Assembly (NCBI GenBank): GCA_016715405.1
Contig: JADKAE010000050.1
Location: 48,125-112,124, forward strand
DNA length: 64,000 bases
Direction of reading: 5' to 3'
From: Saprospiraceae bacterium
GTDB lineage: Bacteria; Bacteroidota; Bacteroidia; Chitinophagales; Saprospiraceae
Each line of letters begins with the position of its first letter. Position 1 is the stretch's first letter. The notes beneath the pieces were generated by a model, which saw only the letters and a program-made list of their open reading frames with translations, was not told where the DNA came from and did not search any database. Shown in pieces: positions 24,943 through 33,149 of this stretch. The translations under genes and the position numbers were made by a program.

Positions 24943-25506
24943 CTAATTCGCCCAGGCCTTCTCGCCTTTTTTATAATCAATACACCCTTTATACGGTCCG
25001 GGTATCATCTCGTAGCGCAGTACCTGCGTATAGCCTTGCTCAGAAGTAAAAAATCCTAGCAAGGTCAGTTGCTGGAGTAGCGTAAAATAATGCGGGGTAA
25101 AATCACCAATTTGCTGCTCGTTATACACTTTCGCTTCCGCCGCAATTTTGGACAAAACTTCAAGCTGTTCAGTTGGCTTTAGTTTGCCAAAAGCCCGGTT
25201 ATGCTGCGTTTTTGCAGCAGCAGTAAGCGCCGCAAGCCCGGTGATCAAAGCCTTTTGCTCGTCGTCGTCGTAGCAATGCGTCACAAAATCGGCGATAAAA
25301 GCGCCGGTCTGGGCGTCCCTGGCGCCGGGAGTCGCGGTGCGGGGGATAATCGTCTCGGCGATGTGGTCGAGCAGGGCCACGTCGGCAGCGCTGAATAGGC
25401 CGATGTCTTTGCCGTCGGGTGCACAACCCGTCAGGAAAAAATCGGCGCCGACCACCGAAGCGCCGGTCAATACGGCGATATGTTTGAGCAATTCTCTGCG
25501 GTTCAT
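24943..25506 (-). CDS. Gluconate 2-dehydrogenase subunit 3 family lipoprotein
   Basis: 187 residues. The N-terminus MNRRELLKHIAVLTGASVVG...FFLTGC resembles a Tat-like or lipoprotein leader ending in a lipobox Cys, so the mature protein probably sits in the periplasm anchored to a membrane. The core follows the family: LFSAADVALLDHIAETIIPRT, then GAFIADFVTHCYDDDEQKALITGL and a C-terminal GYTQVLRYEMIPGPYKGC. Family members pair with a large GMC-type FAD dehydrogenase, and such a gene lies just upstream on the same strand, separated only by a heptamer hairpin. Confidence 0.88.
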   Translation of the reverse strand: MNRRELLKHIAVLTGASVVGADFFLTGCAPDGKDIGLFSAADVALLDHIAETIIPRTATPGARDAQTGAFIADFVTHCYDDDEQKALITGLAALTAAAKTQHNRAFGKLKPTEQLEVLSKIAAEAKVYNEQQIGDFTPHYFTLLQQLTLLGFFTSEQGYTQVLRYEMIPGPYKGCIDYKKGEKAWAN

Positions 25507-25524
25507 AGCTGGATAATATCAGGT

Positions 25525-25646
25525 TTGTTCTCTGTTCTCTGTTCTCTGTTCTCTGTTCTCTGTTCTCTGTTCTCTGTTCTCTGTTTAAGTATAACTAGCA
25601 AAAATAAGGAACGGATAACCGACAACGGATAACGGAGAACAGACAA
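25525..25646. repeat. Heptamer hairpin, eight TTCTCTG copies plus inverted arm
   Basis: About eight perfect TTCTCTG units run from 25528 to about 25583. A loop (AAGTATAACTAGCAAAAATA) follows, then an inverted arm of the complementary words (GGATAACCGACAACGGATAA and on to AGAACAGACAAC). It fills the gap inside the GMC/subunit-3 gene pair. The same loop with few changes recurs at 36796-36817. Confidence 0.9.
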
Positions 25647-27336
25647 CTAAATCTCCGATTTCTTCAACCGCTCAACGGCGTAATTGGCGGCGCGGGCGGT
25701 GAGCGCCATATACAATATCGACGGACTTTGATTGCCCGTGCTGGTCATACAGGCGCCGTCGGTCACGAACACATTTTGGCAGTGGTGCAATTGGTTCCAC
25801 TTGTTGAGCAGCGAAGTGGCGGGGTCATGGCCCATGCGGGCGCCGCCCATCTCGTGAATATCGAGGCCGGGCGGCTGCTTAGTGTCATTAGTGCGGATGT
25901 TGACGGCGCCGGCGGCTTCGAGCATAGCGCGGCCTTGTTCCAGGAAGTCCTGCACCATTTTCTCGTCGTTGTCGTCGTAGCCTACCGAAGTGACCAGCAG
26001 CGGAATACCCCACTGGTCGCGCTGGTCGGCGCTGAGGCGCACGTGGTTGGAGGCTTTGGGTATCGTTTCCCCTTGCATGTACATATAAGCGCCCCAGGTA
26101 CCGGGTTCGCTGATGGCCTCTTTAAAGGCGGCCCCCAGCATCGGTTCGATGCCTTTGTCGCTTAGCTTTTCGCGATAAGCGCCCGAAAAAATCGTATAGC
26201 CGCCGATAAAATCGGTTTCCTGCCGGTGCAGGTTGCGGTAATTGGCGATGATGCATTCCACGGGGCGGGTCACGCGGTAGTATTTGTCTTTAAACCCTTC
26301 AAAATCGCCGCCCATATTGCCGCGGTAGTTGTGGAAGCAGATAAACTTGCCCAGGAGCCCGTTGTCGTTGCCCAGTCCGTTGGGAAAGCGATTGGAGGTA
26401 GAATTCAGCAAAATCAGGTTGGTATTCAGCGCCGAGGCGTTCACAAAGATGATGCGGGCGAAATACTCCGTCGCCTCGTTGGTCTGTGCGTTGATCACGC
26501 GTACGCCCGTAGCGCGACCTTTTTCTTCGTCGTAGATAATAGAATGCACCACCGAATGGGGGCCACCGTCAGGTTGCCGGTTTTCTGGGCCCAGGGCAGG
26601 GTAGAAGTCACCGAACTGAAATACCCGCCGTAGGGACGGCCGCGCATACAGAGGTTGCGGTTTTGGCATTGTCCGCGCCCTTGTTGGGTGTGGATCTCTT
26701 GGGGTTGGGTGATATGCGCCCAGCGCCCGGAGACGTAGTGGCGCTTGAATTTTTTCCAGAGCACGTCTTTGATATGCTGCTCCACGCAATTGAGTTCGTA
26801 GCCGGGCAGGAACTCGCCGTCGGGCATCGACTCGATACCTTCCTTGATACCGCATACTCCGATAAACCGCTCCACGTGGCTATACCAGGGCGCCACGTCG
26901 TCGTAGCGGATGGGCCAGTCGACGGCATAGCCGTAGCGTTGCGGCGCGCTGAATTCAAAATCGCTCCAGCGCTGGCAGGCGCGCCCCCAGGTCAGTGACT
27001 TGCCGCCCACCTGGTAGCCGCGTATCCAGTCGAAAGGTTTTTCCTGCACATAGGGGTGGTCGGCATCCTCAATAAAAAAGTGCGCCGTATCGGCGGCATA
27101 GCCGGCAGCTTTTGATATCAGTGGATTTTTTTTGCGTTGTTCGCGGGCGATATGACCGCGGTAGGGCAATTCCCAGGGGGGGTATTATAAGTAGGGTAGT
27201 CGATGAGGTGTTTCACATCCCGTCCGCGTTCCAGCACCAGCGTTTTGAGGCCGTGTTCGCAGAGTTCTTTGGCGGCCCAGCCCCCGCTGATGCCACTGCC
27301 GATTATGATTGCGTCGTAGGTGTGTTTGTTTTGCAT
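25647..27336 (-). CDS. GMC family FAD-dependent oxidoreductase (two frameshifts)
   Basis: About 560 residues once two frameshifts are bridged. The N-terminus has the Rossmann FAD motif (IIIGSGISGGWAAKELCEHG) and LVLERGRD. The middle holds KSLTWGRACQRWSDFEF. The C-terminus has HEMGGARMGHDP and CMTSTGNQSPSILYMALTAR, typical of GMC_oxred_C with its catalytic His. It probably oxidises a sugar or alcohol in the periplasm together with the adjacent subunit-3 lipoprotein. The frame breaks at G-runs 27176-27182 and 26558-26562. In each, one extra G restores the conserved protein (NTPPWELPYRGH and VAPHSVVHSI), so they are probably sequence errors rather than decay. Confidence 0.88.
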
Positions 27337-27443
27337 GGTGGGTGGTTTGAGATGCTGGTGCTAAGATACTAATTTCTTTAAGCTAACCTGAATAGAAAAA
27401 CTTATCAGCGAGGTTATTGTTATTAAAATATAAATAGCACCTT

Positions 27444-27863
27444 ATGCCGGCAAAAGATAAATACCATGACCAAGTTCGGCGAGCGCTCGAAAAAGACTCG
27501 TGGCGCATTACGCATGATCCGTACTTTTTAAAATTGGAAGGTGTCAACTATCCGGTCGACCTCGGTGCGGAAAAGATGATAGCGGCCCAAAAGGATAGTC
27601 AGAAAATTTTGGTTGAAATAAAAAGTTTTGCAGTTGAGAGCATCCCCAATGAATTCCATACCGCTTTAGGACAATATTTGGACTATGAATTGGGTCTAGA
27701 AGAGCAGGAACCAGATAGGGCCATTTTTTTGGCCATCCCTGAAAAGATTTACAACAAAATCCAAAAAGTACCTATTTTGCTCAAAGCGCTTGACAAATAC
27801 GACGTAAAATTGATTATTTTTGATCCACTATCAGAAGAAATCATACAATGGCTACAAAACTAG
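27444..27863 (+). CDS. xisH: XisH family protein (PD-(D/E)XK nuclease-like)
   Basis: 139 residues. Matches the XisH family, first known as a factor controlling excision of the fdxN element in Anabaena: KDKYHDQVRRALEKDSWRITHDPY at the start, then VDLGAEKMIAAQKDSQKILVEIKSF and FHTALGQYLDYELGLEEQEPDR. The D..(E/K)..EIK arrangement near residues 45-65 fits a PD-(D/E)XK nuclease core. It overlaps the start of xisI by 16 bases, so the two are translated together. No excision element or site-specific recombinase gene is visible nearby, so its role here is unknown. Confidence 0.88.
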   Translation: MPAKDKYHDQVRRALEKDSWRITHDPYFLKLEGVNYPVDLGAEKMIAAQKDSQKILVEIKSFAVESIPNEFHTALGQYLDYELGLEEQEPDRAIFLAIPEKIYNKIQKVPILLKALDKYDVKLIIFDPLSEEIIQWLQN

Positions 27864-28147
27864 ACCGGTACGAACAAATTATCATCCAGACGCTCAGCGA
27901 GTATGCCGAAATGTATAACAAGCAGCAGGACGGCCTTGAAGCTAAATTGATAGTTGACAAAGAGGGTAAGCACTATCAATTGCTCAACATGGGCTGGCGG
28001 AAGGATGACTATCAGTTTTATGTTATTTTCCATTTTGACATTAAAAATGGGAAAATATGGCTACAGGAAAATCGCACGGATGTGTTAATTGCCAAGGAAT
28101 TAGTTGAACGCGGGGTAGACAAAAATGATATTGTGCTGGGTCTTTAG
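27848..28147 (+). CDS. xisI: XisI family protein
   Basis: 99 residues, close to the usual ~110. Carries the family pattern YEQIIIQTLSEYAEMY, then LLNMGWRKDDYQFYVIFHFDIKNGKIWLQENRTD and a C-terminal GVDKNDIVLGL. XisI is the constant partner of XisH. The gene overlaps xisH at its start, and its stop overlaps the stop of the convergent small ORF. Confidence 0.9.
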   Translation: MATKLDRYEQIIIQTLSEYAEMYNKQQDGLEAKLIVDKEGKHYQLLNMGWRKDDYQFYVIFHFDIKNGKIWLQENRTDVLIAKELVERGVDKNDIVLGL

Positions 28148-28350
28148 TATCCTGAACTACGGGCAGAATCGGGGGTATGCTGTTGCGTGATTGAAAGGCT
28201 CTCAAGTAATTTTTGTAAATTCCCATTTCCTTCGCTTGCTAACCTTGCAAAATCATGAGCAATTTTTACTTGTTTTGATTTTCCGAAAAGCGGAATATCT
28301 GCAATGGCTTCCTCGAATTCTCCTTTATCATACCTTTTGGAAACTGGCAT
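28144..28350 (-). CDS. Small hypothetical protein
   Basis: 68 residues, acidic to neutral: MPVSKRYDKGEFEEAIADI, then FGKSKQVKIAHDFARLASEG and a polar tail. It has normal codon usage and an AGAGGA stretch just upstream of the ATG that could serve as a ribosome site. Its 3' end overlaps the xisI stop by 4 bases. I do not recognise it. Confidence 0.45.
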   Translation of the reverse strand: MPVSKRYDKGEFEEAIADIPLFGKSKQVKIAHDFARLASEGNGNLQKLLESLSITQQHTPDSARSSGY

Positions 28351-28423
28351 AGATCCTCTCGATTCTTTTGTAATCTTTAATCAAATATTTTATTCTAATT
28401 TCTTTTTTCTTGTTATACAAATC

Positions 28424-28519
28424 TCATCTCTTGGAAAGAAAGTGTCTTACAAAGCCAAGAACAACTCCGCTTAGCAAGGACAGAATTGCAATTAGAATTT
28501 TCTGCAAAATATCATCCAT
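28424..28519 (-). CDS. 31-residue single-span membrane peptide
   Basis: ATG at 28519 to TGA at 28424. After an acidic start (MDDILQ) it has one hydrophobic helix (ILIAILSLLSGVVLGFV) and a basic end (RHFLSKR). This is the topology of small membrane toxins or regulatory peptides. It sits directly downstream of one copy of the 28.5/30.2-kb dispersed repeat. Coding status is plausible but unproven. Confidence 0.35.
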   Translation of the reverse strand: MDDILQKILIAILSLLSGVVLGFVRHFLSKR

Positions 28520-28544
28520 TTTTATTTTTTTAATACCGCACAAC

Positions 28545-28705
28545 TCCTATTTCCCGTAATACATCCAAGCCACAAATTACCGACAGTAAGTGCGAATAGC
28601 TGCTTATTGCCGGTTATTCGCATAACTGCGAAGGTCTGGATTTATTGCCATAAAGTCAAGGCAGGTTGGGAGGAAAAAATTTGGGAAGAGCGCCTGAAAA
28701 GATCA
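28545..28705. repeat. Dispersed ~150-bp repeat, copy 1
   Basis: The stretch from ACTCCTATTTCCCGTAA to GGGAAGAGCGCCTG matches 30196-30345 with scattered differences. Inside is an imperfect stem (GAATAGCTG...CCGGTTATTCG). Read on the minus strand it lies just upstream of the 31-residue membrane peptide. Copy 2 lies just upstream of another minus-strand membrane gene. Confidence 0.75.
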
Positions 28706-28716
28706 TTAACTATGAA

Positions 28717-28876
28717 CGTAACTATTTAGTAGGCCTTCCTTGAAGTGCCTAAAATGCCTAGTTTTGCCCTAACCCTAAAAGGAACCCAGGCATTTTAGGC
28801 TTTTGTTCCCTTCAGGGCTGGGGTGGGGCAAACAAATGGCTAAAATGCCGAGCCAGGAGGTGACCTAAATAGTTAC
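28717..28876. mobile_element. MITE-like element with 12-bp terminal inverted repeats and 7-bp target duplication
   Basis: Left end GTAACTATTTAG (28718-28729) and right end CTAAATAGTTAC (28865-28876) are perfect inverted repeats. The element is flanked on both sides by CTATGAA (28710-28716 and 28877-28883), as expected of a target-site duplication. The inside has nested inverted repeats (GCCTAAAATGCC / AGGCATTTTAGGC) and no ORF, so it could only move with a transposase in trans. A variant end, GTAACTGTTTAG, lies at 28919. Confidence 0.7.
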
Positions 28877-29051
28877 CTATGAAAAATTGAAAAGCGATGC
28901 AGGTGCTAAGATAAGAAGTAACTGTTTAGCACAGCCAATTATACTTGTTTTCAAAGCAATTGGATTAGAGACCGTAATAAGTGATGGTAATATGATTGCT
29001 GGGGTTTATGAAAAAAATATAGCGTTCTTTACGGCCTTCGCCTTGAATTAA
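28877..29051 (+). pseudogene. Possible gene remnant downstream of the MITE-like element
   Basis: An open stretch without a start codon reads YEKLKSDAGAKIRSNCLAQP and on to a TAA at 29049, with LVFKAIGLETVISDGNMIAG in between. Removing the MITE and one target duplication joins it in frame to APEKIINYEK upstream. It may be the tail of an interrupted gene. No family recognised. The rest of the gap to 29258 is AT-rich with nothing supportable. Confidence 0.25.
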
Positions 29052-29258
29052 GTAGTATTTGTGCGGTTTCTTGGGTTATTGGGCATATATAATTACCATG
29101 TTTTTTCTTCTTTCGATGCGAAGAACGAACGGGTTTGTAGGTAGTGGTACTTCAAGTTTTATATCATCCAAATAGCTGCAACTCCTTTTATGTAAATTTA
29201 TTCAATTACTACGATATCCGCGATCATCTACCGCCGATGTTAATGGATATTTATCGAA

Positions 29259-30069
29259 TTAAATTTTTCTACTTTTCAAGTAATCGTCAACAATTTTCTT
29301 AATTTTTGGCTTTGCTGTTATAATTGAATATGAATGATCATTTAATACTACATGTTCATAATAGAAACTGGTAGTTTCATGTTGATTCATTACTTTGTCT
29401 AAATAGGTAAATCTAAACACAGCCACTAAGCTGTTTAAATCATTTATACCATTTTTTGATAATCTATTTTCTTGTTTATATTGTTTTACTTCACCGGGGA
29501 ATAAAACATTTTGATACTTAGCAGATATGTTTGTGTTTTGCTTTCCATGTGACATAACCTTCAAATCTTTTATTTTTAAAAATATAACTGATATATTTAA
29601 GTCATAGGCTGGCCTCTGGCCAAAATTTTTAACTGTAAAAAACGAAATTAATTTCTTTTGTAAGATCATCTCCATCCTTGGGTAAAAACCGATAGTCGAC
29701 ATCTTTAAGCAAGGGTTTTGAATTAACAGCTAATAAATTTTTTTGATAAGTTAATTGATGAATTTGTTCTTTTGATGAAATGTTTAATTCTCTTAACTCA
29801 TTAAATATTTCTACTAAAGTGTCTATTTGAGTTTTCTGATTAATTATTATATCTGCTAACTTGTTTATTTGGTTCTGTTGGCTTGTGTCGTTTATTGCTA
29901 GAGTTAAAGCAGCAGCTGAGTAATTATTACCCTGTTTTGACAAATTATTTGCAGTAAAAGCTAAATAAAGTCCAAATAATGTGACTAGTGTTCCAAGAAT
30001 AACATTAATATGCCTGGAAAAATCAGTCAACTTTTCTTTTAAACTGAAGGTGGTTTTTTCTGACATCAT
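29259..30069 (-). CDS. Membrane-anchored protein of unknown function (one frameshift)
   Basis: About 270 residues after bridging one break. A short charged N-terminus (MMSEKTTFSLKEKLTDFSRH) leads to one membrane helix (INVILGTLVTLFGLYLAFTA, ~22-41). A long polar coiled-coil-like region (~60-130, rich in N, Q, I and L) and a beta-rich C-terminal domain follow. The frame breaks at the A-run 29637-29642; one more base restores FFTVKNFGQRP. It is AT-rich compared with housekeeping neighbours and lies inside the accessory island behind repeat copy 2. No function recognised. Confidence 0.6.
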
Positions 30070-30195
30070 TTCCTTGTATTAAAACGCAGTTAATAAAATA
30101 TATATTGTGTGTGTTCTAATGTTTATATCCTTGTTTTACAGTCTTTAAAATACTTTTCTTAGACAAGTCACTTTGTTTTGTATTCGATTTCGCCT

Positions 30196-30345
30196 CAACT
30201 CCTATTTCCCGCAACACCTCCAAGCCACGAATAACCGACAGTAAGCGCTATTACCGGTTGTTCGTCTAATTGCGAAGGTCTGGATTTTTTGCCAAAAAGT
30301 CAAGGCAGGCAAGGAGGAAGGCCAAAATCGGGAGGAGCGCTTTGG
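30196..30345. repeat. Dispersed ~150-bp repeat, copy 2
   Basis: Second copy of the 28545-28705 repeat (ACTCCTATTTCCCGCAA ... GGAGGAGCG). Internal stem CGAATAACCG ... CCGGTTGTTCG. Lies about 125 bases upstream of the minus-strand membrane gene. Confidence 0.75.
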
Positions 30346-30482
30346 GAGGTGACCTCCGGGAACCACCTCTGGAGGTGACGGCCGGGGATCACCTGTGGAG
30401 GTGAGGGCTACGGAGCATCTTGGGGGGTGACGGCCGGGGACCATCCCGGGGTGGTGACAAGGTGACAAGGTGACGCGTCACC
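30346..30482. repeat. GC-rich degenerate tandem repeat (~26-bp unit)
   Basis: About five degenerate copies of GGAGGTGACGGCCGGGGA-CACCT, breaking down into GGTGACAAGGTGAC words at the end. Much more GC-rich than the region to its left. The gap 30070-30512 holds only this and repeat copy 2. Confidence 0.65.
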
Positions 30483-30512
30483 ACCAGGTATGCTTCCTGA
30501 GCCTTCACCCCA

Positions 30513-31433
30513 TTACCGCTCCAATACAAAATCAAACACCACCGTAACCTCATTCCCTACTTTAATGGTCCCGAGCATCATGACGGGCGGCTCCATCTTA
30601 AAGTCGGTCATTTTTAATTTTTTGGAAACGGACAACTGCAAATCGCCATTGGGTAGTTTTTTTCCAGTTGCAGAAAGCGGGACGGATTGGGTGTTTCCAG
30701 CCATGGTAAGTTTGCCATTTGCTTCGATAGTAACCGCATTCGAATCATTTATTTTTACTGCGGCATTGCTGAGCGTATAAATAATATAAGGGTTGTCGTC
30801 AGACTTGAACGTATCAAAGGTTTTGTCGTCCATCTTTTTTCCTTCTTTGCTTTTGATACCTTTTACTGTAATTTTTATCTCCACGTTTTTTACCGCAACA
30901 ATCTCCTCATCTTTTGTCTCAAAGGAGCCTTTGCCTTCCATTTGGGTGATATTCGATTCCCAGGGGTGCAAGGTAGAGGAGCCTTTTATGACGGCCTTCG
31001 TAGATTTCAACGTGAAGGCGACCTGTTTTACTACGGGCGTTTTAGGCGCAGGCGGAGGGGGAGGCGCCGGTTTGGTCTCTTCTTTGGGGGTTGTGGTGGT
31101 TGCGGGGATGACAACTTCGGTTTTTTCCTTTGCCGGTTGGGTAGCGGGTGGTGTTACTTTGCTTGTTTGTTGTTTTGCGGGGGTGGCTTTTTTAGCAACG
31201 GGCGTTTTCTTTGGAGCAGGCTTAGCGGGAGGAGGGGCTACTATTTTTGCGATTGTATCCCGTTGTTCTATTGCCACTACCGGGTTGGTAAGCGCAGTTG
31301 TGTCCGTAAGTGCAGCCTTTTCTTCTGTCACAGGCGTTTTATCGCCGGCGGATCCATTGCAGTTTACCAGTAAAATAGCTGAGAAAACTAAAAAGAGACC
31401 TATCAAGGCATATGTGAAGGAATAGTGTTTCAT
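30513..31433 (-). CDS. YceI family lipoprotein with Lys/Pro/Thr-rich linker
   Basis: 306 residues. A lipoprotein leader ends in AILLVNC. Residues ~35-140 are a low-complexity linker rich in K, P, A, T and E (APPPAKPAPKKTPVAKKA-like). The C-terminal ~165 residues form the YceI lipocalin-like fold: FTLKSTKAVIKGSSTLHPWE, then VKNVEIKITVKGIKS, KSDDNPYIIYTLSNA, and ending EVTVVFDFVLER. YceI proteins bind isoprenoid-type lipids in the envelope. The long linker would hold the domain away from the membrane. Both flanks are intergenic, so it is probably monocistronic. Confidence 0.88.
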   Translation of the reverse strand: MKHYSFTYALIGLFLVFSAILLVNCNGSAGDKTPVTEEKAALTDTTALTNPVVAIEQRDTIAKIVAPPPAKPAPKKTPVAKKATPAKQQTSKVTPPATQPAKEKTEVVIPATTTTPKEETKPAPPPPPAPKTPVVKQVAFTLKSTKAVIKGSSTLHPWESNITQMEGKGSFETKDEEIVAVKNVEIKITVKGIKSKEGKKMDDKTFDTFKSDDNPYIIYTLSNAAVKINDSNAVTIEANGKLTMAGNTQSVPLSATGKKLPNGDLQLSVSKKLKMTDFKMEPPVMMLGTIKVGNEVTVVFDFVLER

Positions 31434-31689
31434 AGTGTAATTTGTTTATAGATGGCGGGCATAATTGCTCAATTTCAGTCGCGTGTACGGCGCTGTAATT
31501 ATAACGCATGCTTGCATTATTCTAATGCAAAGATGAGCTTGTTTCAAATGGAAGACATTACACAATTATGGAATAGAATTGTGTAATTCACTCTTTTTCT
31601 AACTGCCCCCCTACCCAACGAAACCATTCAACCTGCCCGTCTTATCAATAGATTATTCACCTCGCGATAAGCGATTAAACAGGTAGCGT

Positions 31690-32088
31690 ATGAAAAAAAA
31701 ACGAGTATTGGCATTAGTATTGGGAACGTTTCTTGTACTGGCAGCTTGCCGTAAAGAAACAGCATGCGAGCAACCAACAGGCATTCAAGGCGAATGGGTA
31801 TGGAAGAAATCAGTAGGCGGTTTTGGAGGGTGGACGGATACCCCGGAAAGCAAAATGAGAACCCAGACGCTCAAAATTGACGATCTTTTCTACGAAGAAT
31901 ACGTCAATGACTCTTTAGTTCAGCGCGTAGAATACGACCTGGATATCAGGGATGAGGATTTTTTCGGCACAAATCAGTATATTGTCCTTGCAACTGGTAC
32001 GGAATATGCTGTTAAAGTGGACGATTCAACGCTTGAGCTGTACGAACGGTGTTTCGATTGTTTTACCCATTATTACGAAAGAAAATAA
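31690..32088 (+). CDS. Small lipoprotein, lipocalin-like
   Basis: 132 residues with a clear lipoprotein signal (MKKKRVLALVLGTFLVLAAC). The mature part begins with QGEWVWKKSVGGFGGWTD and alternates short beta strands (TLKIDDLFYEEYVNDS, RVEYDLDIRDED), ending in a Cys-containing CFDCFTHYYERK. This is the pattern of small Bacteroidota lipocalin-like lipoproteins; ligand unknown. The next gene starts 8 bases later. Confidence 0.75.
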   Translation: MKKKRVLALVLGTFLVLAACRKETACEQPTGIQGEWVWKKSVGGFGGWTDTPESKMRTQTLKIDDLFYEEYVNDSLVQRVEYDLDIRDEDFFGTNQYIVLATGTEYAVKVDDSTLELYERCFDCFTHYYERK

Positions 32089-32096
32089 GCACATAT

Positions 32097-32414
32097 ATGG
32101 TACCATTATCATATGAAACCGTCAGCGAAGCGGTAAACGATTTGCAAAAAAGGGGATATACCACCAACTTTTCGCTTTGGGCAGAAAAAGGTTGCCTGAT
32201 TTGCCAAAACCCCTCACTGGCATTGTCTCCGGATGAATTCGAAATAGACGAAATTTATCGCTTTGAAGGCATGACCGATCCCGGCGACGAAATGATCGTG
32301 ATGGCGATTTCTTCCGAGCAACATGGCGTGAAGGGGGTAACCGTGAATGCCTTTGGCGCTTACTCAGATAGTGCAATTTCTAAAATAACCTCCCGTTTAA
32401 ACAAGGAGCACTAA
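32097..32414 (+). CDS. Small conserved Bacteroidota protein of unknown function
   Basis: 105 residues from the ATG at 32097. Pattern: MVPLSYETVSEAVNDLQKRG, TTNFSLWAEKGCLICQN, DEFEIDEIYRFEGMTDPGDE and AISSEQHGVKGVTVNAFG. Homologues are often labelled phosphoribosylpyrophosphate synthetase in databases, but there is no PRPP synthetase domain here, so that name should not be used. It ends just before a strong terminator. Confidence 0.7.
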   Translation: MVPLSYETVSEAVNDLQKRGYTTNFSLWAEKGCLICQNPSLALSPDEFEIDEIYRFEGMTDPGDEMIVMAISSEQHGVKGVTVNAFGAYSDSAISKITSRLNKEH

Positions 32415-32441
32415 TTCTCAACGTGCATCATAACAAAAAAG

Positions 32442-32485
32442 GCGGGCAAAGGGCGCTATTATTGCGGCCTTTGCCCGCTTTGGCT
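32442..32485 (+). terminator. Rho-independent terminator
   Basis: An 11-bp perfect stem, GCGGGCAAAGG / CCTTTGCCCGC, is followed by TTTGGCTTTTT. It closes the unit of the two small genes 31690-32414. Confidence 0.85.
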
Positions 32486-32559
32486 TTTTCGCCAAAAAAA
32501 CAGACCTTCGCAAGAAAGCCGGGTTTTCGTGCCCTGTAATACACCCTAACGCGTATGGA

Positions 32560-33147
32560 ATGACGGAGAATAGACGTAGACAACAACAGGCAAGCGTACT
32601 TCGCGTATTTAGAAAAATACACAGGTGGACGGGCGCGCTTTTATTTGCATTTTTCTTTCTGGTTGCTGTTACCGGTCTTTTGTTGGGTTGGAAAAAACAC
32701 AGCGGGGGAGTGCTCCTTGCTAAATCCTATACAGGGACTTCTACCGACTTGAAAGATTGGCTGCCCATTGACAGCCTGCATGATCGTGCCTGCAAAATAT
32801 TGCACGACTCGGTCTCTCCTGATTTGTCATTGGAGTTGGATCGAATCGATATACGAAAGAATAAAGGCATGGTTAAATTTGTCTTTGAAGATTCTTTTTG
32901 GGGTATTCAACTCGACGGCGCTACGGGGGATATCCTTGCTATCGAACGAAGACGAGCCGACTTTATTGAAAAATTACACGACGGCTCCATACTCGATTAC
33001 TATTTTGGCACTTCTAATAGCCAAATAAAACTGGCATATACAACCGTATTAGGGCTGGCGTTATTGCTTTTTACTATTACCGGATTTTGGCTGTGGTATG
33101 GGCCCAAGCGAATGAGAAAAAATGCAACTAATGCTAAAATAAATTAA
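32560..33147 (+). CDS. PepSY-associated membrane protein
   Basis: 195 residues. Begins with a basic segment and the family motif RKIHRWTGALLFAFFFLVAVTGLLLGWKKH (TM1). A soluble middle part (~50-150) with LELDRIDIRKNKGMVKF and WGIQLDGATGDILAIE is PepSY-like. A C-terminal helix follows (TTVLGLALLLFTITGFWLWYGPKR). Related proteins accompany iron uptake or reductase systems, but none is adjacent. It is 2 bases upstream of the HIT gene, suggesting an operon. Confidence 0.8.
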   Translation: MTENRRRQQQASVLRVFRKIHRWTGALLFAFFFLVAVTGLLLGWKKHSGGVLLAKSYTGTSTDLKDWLPIDSLHDRACKILHDSVSPDLSLELDRIDIRKNKGMVKFVFEDSFWGIQLDGATGDILAIERRRADFIEKLHDGSILDYYFGTSNSQIKLAYTTVLGLALLLFTITGFWLWYGPKRMRKNATNAKIN

Positions 33148-33149
33148 AA

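Noticed and set aside
25525..25646. CRISPR array suggested by regular short repeats
   Set aside because: The units are contiguous 7-mers with no spacers and the opposite arm is an inverted copy; no cas gene is nearby.
30202..30468. 88-residue minus-strand ORF
   Set aside because: It runs through the dispersed repeat and the GC-rich tandem repeat; its protein is repeat translation, not a conserved gene.
32097..32414. Phosphoribosylpyrophosphate synthetase, a common database label for such proteins
   Set aside because: At 105 residues with no PRPP-binding motif the label is not supported.
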